Positions 43,162-45,247 of a DNA stretch of 45,247 nucleotides are shown here, one piece after another; position 1 is the first letter of the stretch; each line of letters opens with the position of its first letter. The notes beneath the pieces are model-generated. The model saw nothing but the letters and a program-made list of their open reading frames with translations, searched no databases and was not told the origin of the DNA. The stretch lies in NCBI GenBank assembly GCA_905480285.1, contig CAJQPT010000276.1:1-45247 (forward strand). The letters are read 5' to 3'. The position numbers were made by a program, and so were the translations under genes. This DNA comes from an uncultured bacterium (lineage in GTDB: Bacteria > Planctomycetota > UBA1135 > GCA-002686595).

Positions 43162-43244
43162 TCTAGCGGGCGACTGAATTGGCGGGCGACTGAGTTGGCG
43201 GGCGACTGAGTTGGCGGGCGACTGAGTTGGCGGGCGACCGGTCT
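43149..43244. repeat. 16-bp tandem repeat containing a gene's stop codon, six units
   Basis: Six contiguous 16-bp units: 43149-43164 (ggcgggcgagtgatct), 43165-43180 (agcgggcgactgaatt), then three identical ggcgggcgactgagtt (43181-43228) and 43229-43244 (ggcgggcgaccggtct). The first unit is the nitrilase 3' end: gcg-ggc-gag-TGA. Units two to five repeat gcg-ggc-gac-TGA. Because 16 is not a multiple of three, the copies put a TGA in every forward frame. Confidence 0.92.
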
Positions 43245-43297
43245 CGGCCCCAGCGCGCTGAGAAACCGGCCTCATAACCCCGTGCCGGGCGGTCACC

Positions 43298-43327
43298 TTG
43301 CCCTTATGCGGCGGACTGCCCTAGCAT
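43298..43327 (+). promoter_or_regulatory. Promoter candidate for the CBS-domain gene
   Basis: ttgccc (43298-43303) and tagcat (43322-43327) are separated by 18 bases, about 60 bases upstream of ATG 43390. The hexamers agree moderately with a sigma-70-like consensus. Confidence 0.35.
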
Positions 43328-43389
43328 CAGGTGTTCGCCGTCGCCGAGCGGCGAAGCTCACCTACAACTCAAACAGCGAGGAGTCCGCC

Positions 43390-43806
43390 ATGCTGCGTTC
43401 TGTCGAAGCCGAGGATCACATGACCCGATCACCGGTGACCCTGAAGCCGGAGACCCACATCTTCGAGGCCATTCGAGCGCTCACCGAGCGCAGCATCTCC
43501 GGAGCGACGGTCCTCGACGACGACGGCAATGTCGTCGGGGTGATCTCCGAGATGGACTGCCTCCAGGCCGTGCTCAGCGGCACCTACCACGGCGAGGTCG
43601 GGGGCACGGTGGCGGACATCATGACCACCGAGGTGGAGACGGTGGAGGTGGGCTTGAGCGTCGTGGACGTGGCCCAGCAGCTCATCGATGGACACCGGCG
43701 TCGCTTCCCGATCGTCAAGGAGGGCAAGTTCGTCGGCCAGGTCTCCTGTCGCTCGATCCTGCGCGCCGTGATGCAGTTCGCGCATACGGACGCGCCTGCA
43801 GACTGA
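43390..43806 (+). CDS. Two-CBS-domain protein
   Basis: 138 residues from ATG 43390, preceded by a good ribosome binding site (gaggag, 8 bases before). The whole protein is one CBS pair: CBS1 from DHMTRSPVTLKPETHIFEAI to VLDDDGNVVGVISEMD, and CBS2 from VADIMTTEVETVEVGLSVVD to FPIVKEGKFVGQVSCRSIL. Stand-alone CBS pairs bind adenosine nucleotides and regulate partner proteins. The partner is unknown. The nearest gene, a formate dehydrogenase, is convergent, so no operon partner is visible. Confidence 0.92.
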   Translation: MLRSVEAEDHMTRSPVTLKPETHIFEAIRALTERSISGATVLDDDGNVVGVISEMDCLQAVLSGTYHGEVGGTVADIMTTEVETVEVGLSVVDVAQQLIDGHRRRFPIVKEGKFVGQVSCRSILRAVMQFAHTDAPAD

Positions 43807-43890
43807 GCGGAACGGCGGAGTCAGCGGCCCCCGGGGAGCTCGGCCCCACCGCCGCGGGCCAGGCCGCCCCGGTCCCGGGCCCGGGGTGAC

Positions 43891-43938
43891 CTGATTGCAG
43901 GCCTGATTGCAGGCCTGATCGCAGGCCTGATTCTCGGC
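43891..43938. repeat. 12-bp tandem repeat, four units
   Basis: Units ctgattgcaggc at 43891-43902 and 43903-43914, ctgatcgcaggc at 43915-43926 and the diverged ctgattctcggc at 43927-43938. The array lies between the convergent CBS and formate dehydrogenase genes, ten bases past the stop of the latter. Each plus-strand unit contains TGA. Unlike the arrays at 6759 and 43149 it does not include the gene's stop itself. Confidence 0.85.
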
Positions 43939-43948
43939 GGACCCTTGC

Positions 43949-45247
43949 TCAGGCCGGGGCGTCGACGCCGTAGAAGGTCCCCGGATAGAGGCCCTCGCCG
44001 ACCGCACCGTCCTCGACCTTGCGAACCTCCGCGGCGCAGACCTTGTACTCCGCGGTGTCCGTCACGGGGTCCCCCGCGTCGTTGGTGATCACGTTGGCTC
44101 GCGCCTCGAAGAAGTGCAGGGGCATCCAGATGCAGCGCGGCTGGACCTGGCGCGAGTAGAGCGCCCTGACCCGCACCGAGCCGCGCCGGGTCGAGATCTC
44201 GACAAGGTCCCGGTCCTCGATGCCGCGCTTCTTCGCATCGCGGGGGTGGATCTCAACCCAGGCCTCGGACTGCTTCGCGTCGAGCCCCGACTCGCGTCGG
44301 GTCTGGGTCGCACAGTTGTAGTGGTACAGCGTCCGCCCGGTCGAGAGGAGCAGGCCGTAGGTCTCGTCAGGGAGCTCCGCCGGCGGGCGATAGTCCACCG
44401 CCTGGAACAGCCCCTTGCCCCGCAGGATTCCCTCCTCGTGGAGGAAGGTCGTCCCCGGGTGGTCCGGGGTCGGGCAGGGCCACTGGAGGCCCGTCTTGGG
44501 GAGCTCGACCGTGGCGTCGAGCCGGGCGTGGCTGATCCCGGAGAACTTGTCCGCGTCACGCACCAGCTCGTCGTAGACGTCGGCAGCGGTGTCGAACGAC
44601 CAGTCCGCGCCGCTCGCGTTGGCGAGCGCGATCAGGATGCGCCAGTCCTCGCGCGCCTCGCCCGGCGGCTCGACGGCCTTGCGCACGCGCTGAACGCGCC
44701 GCTCGGAGTTGGTGAAGACGCCCTCCTTCTCGGCGAAGACCGACGCGGGGAAGACCACGTCCGCGAAGCGGCAGGTCTCGTTGAGGAAGGCGTCCTGCAC
44801 GACCACGAACTCGGCGGCGTTCATGCCCTTCTCGAGCTCCATGCAGTTCGGCTCGGAGAGGACCACGTCCTCCCCCATGACGAAGAGGCCTTTGATGCTC
44901 TTGCCCACCTCCTTCATCATCACGTTCAGGTTCAGTCCCGGCTCGGAGGGGAACGTCGTCCCCCACGCCTCCTCGTACCTGGCGTGGGCCTCGGGGTCGT
45001 CGACCCGCTGGTAGCCCGGGAGGAAGATCGGGGTCGCGCCGGCATCGTTGGCGCCCTGGACGTTGTTCTGTCCGCGCAGCGGGTTCATCCCTGAAGAGGG
45101 CTTGCCCAGGTGCCCGGTCATGAGCACGAGGTTCGCGAGGGCGTAGACGTTGTCCGTGCCGTGCGTGTGCTCGGTGATCCCGAGGGTGTAGTAGATCCCG
45201 GCCTTCTCCGTGGTCGCGTACTTGCGCGCGACCCAGCGGATGTCCTC
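43949..45247 (-). CDS. fdhA: Formate dehydrogenase alpha subunit (molybdopterin oxidoreductase), C-terminal part
   Basis: The frame is open to the right edge, so the N-terminal part with the FeS site and catalytic Cys/Sec is outside; 432 residues are visible. FdhA-type enzymes oxidise formate to CO2, with a bis-MGD molybdenum or tungsten cofactor. Seen: GITEHTHGTDNVYALANLVL, GHLGKPSSGMNPLRGQNNVQ, VVVQDAFLNETCRFADVVFP and the C-terminal molydopterin-dinucleotide-binding domain (LLLSTGRTLYHYNC, EAWVEIHPRDAKKRGI, VRVRALYS). The usual C-D-M-G after GQNNVQG is A-N-D-A-G here. A downstream maturation gene is not in the window. Confidence 0.9.
   Translation of the reverse strand, partial: EDIRWVARKYATTEKAGIYYTLGITEHTHGTDNVYALANLVLMTGHLGKPSSGMNPLRGQNNVQGANDAGATPIFLPGYQRVDDPEAHARYEEAWGTTFPSEPGLNLNVMMKEVGKSIKGLFVMGEDVVLSEPNCMELEKGMNAAEFVVVQDAFLNETCRFADVVFPASVFAEKEGVFTNSERRVQRVRKAVEPPGEAREDWRILIALANASGADWSFDTAADVYDELVRDADKFSGISHARLDATVELPKTGLQWPCPTPDHPGTTFLHEEGILRGKGLFQAVDYRPPAELPDETYGLLLSTGRTLYHYNCATQTRRESGLDAKQSEAWVEIHPRDAKKRGIEDRDLVEISTRRGSVRVRALYSRQVQPRCIWMPLHFFEARANVITNDAGDPVTDTAEYKVCAAEVRKVEDGAVGEGLYPGTFYGVDAPA

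Noticed and set aside
43149-43244. CRISPR array
   Set aside because: The 16-bp units are contiguous with no spacers, and no cas gene is present. The same applies to the 12-bp and 22-bp arrays.

Overview
The window is very GC-rich and almost fully coding, with genes on both strands, and it looks chromosomal. It most resembles a marine member of the Planctomycetota. Evidence: a Tat-exported sugar-isomerase-like protein, a sulfatase of the type with a C-C-P-T-R active site, several secreted beta-propeller or multidomain lipoproteins, and two unrelated exported proteins (591-1655 and 30876-33446) that share a C-terminal domain I recall from the Poly30/Pla133-type planctomycetes. The lineage is inference from memory, not a search. 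I saw no rRNA, tRNA, insertion sequence, phage gene or CRISPR array.

Layout. 1-8053: end of a class II photolyase, a secreted protein with the shared C-terminal domain, nnr (NADPHX repair), a DUF1579 protein, a SRPBCC-epimerase fusion, a YheT-like hydrolase and a secreted YVTN propeller. 8139-11061: an orphan mraZ preceded by a striking array of TGG boxes at 11-bp spacing, a divergent AraC regulator, a secreted chalcone-isomerase-like protein and a DUF493 protein. 11103-12866: arylsulfatase. 12893-24283: a fatty-acid oxidation locus with fadJ-fadI, a divergent TetR regulator, fadE, an outer-membrane lipoprotein, fadD and a membrane acyltransferase. 24364-30697: a compact five-gene catabolic operon (enolase-superfamily enzyme, Old-Yellow-Enzyme-like oxidoreductase, NRAMP-related transporter, DUF993 aldolase-like enzyme, Tat-exported isomerase). 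The first four genes are joined by 4-bp ATGA overlaps. 30876-33446: secreted zinc metalloprotease. 37716-33545 (minus): Mla-type lipid transport operon (permease, ATPase, MCE protein, lipoprotein) running into thymidine kinase. 37873-40983: giant propeller lipoprotein. 41074-43806: D-threonine-aldolase-like enzyme plus nitrilase, and a two-CBS-domain protein. 43949-end: C-terminal part of a formate dehydrogenase alpha subunit.

Most interesting: (1) the helically phased box array upstream of mraZ, which may be an unusually long MraZ operator in a lineage where mraZ is separated from the division cluster; (2) tandem repeats at 6759-6824 and 43149-43244 whose first unit is the 3' end of a gene including its stop codon, so that each unit carries a copy of that stop; (3) the shared C-terminal domain; (4) the five-gene operon, whose substrate I cannot assign.
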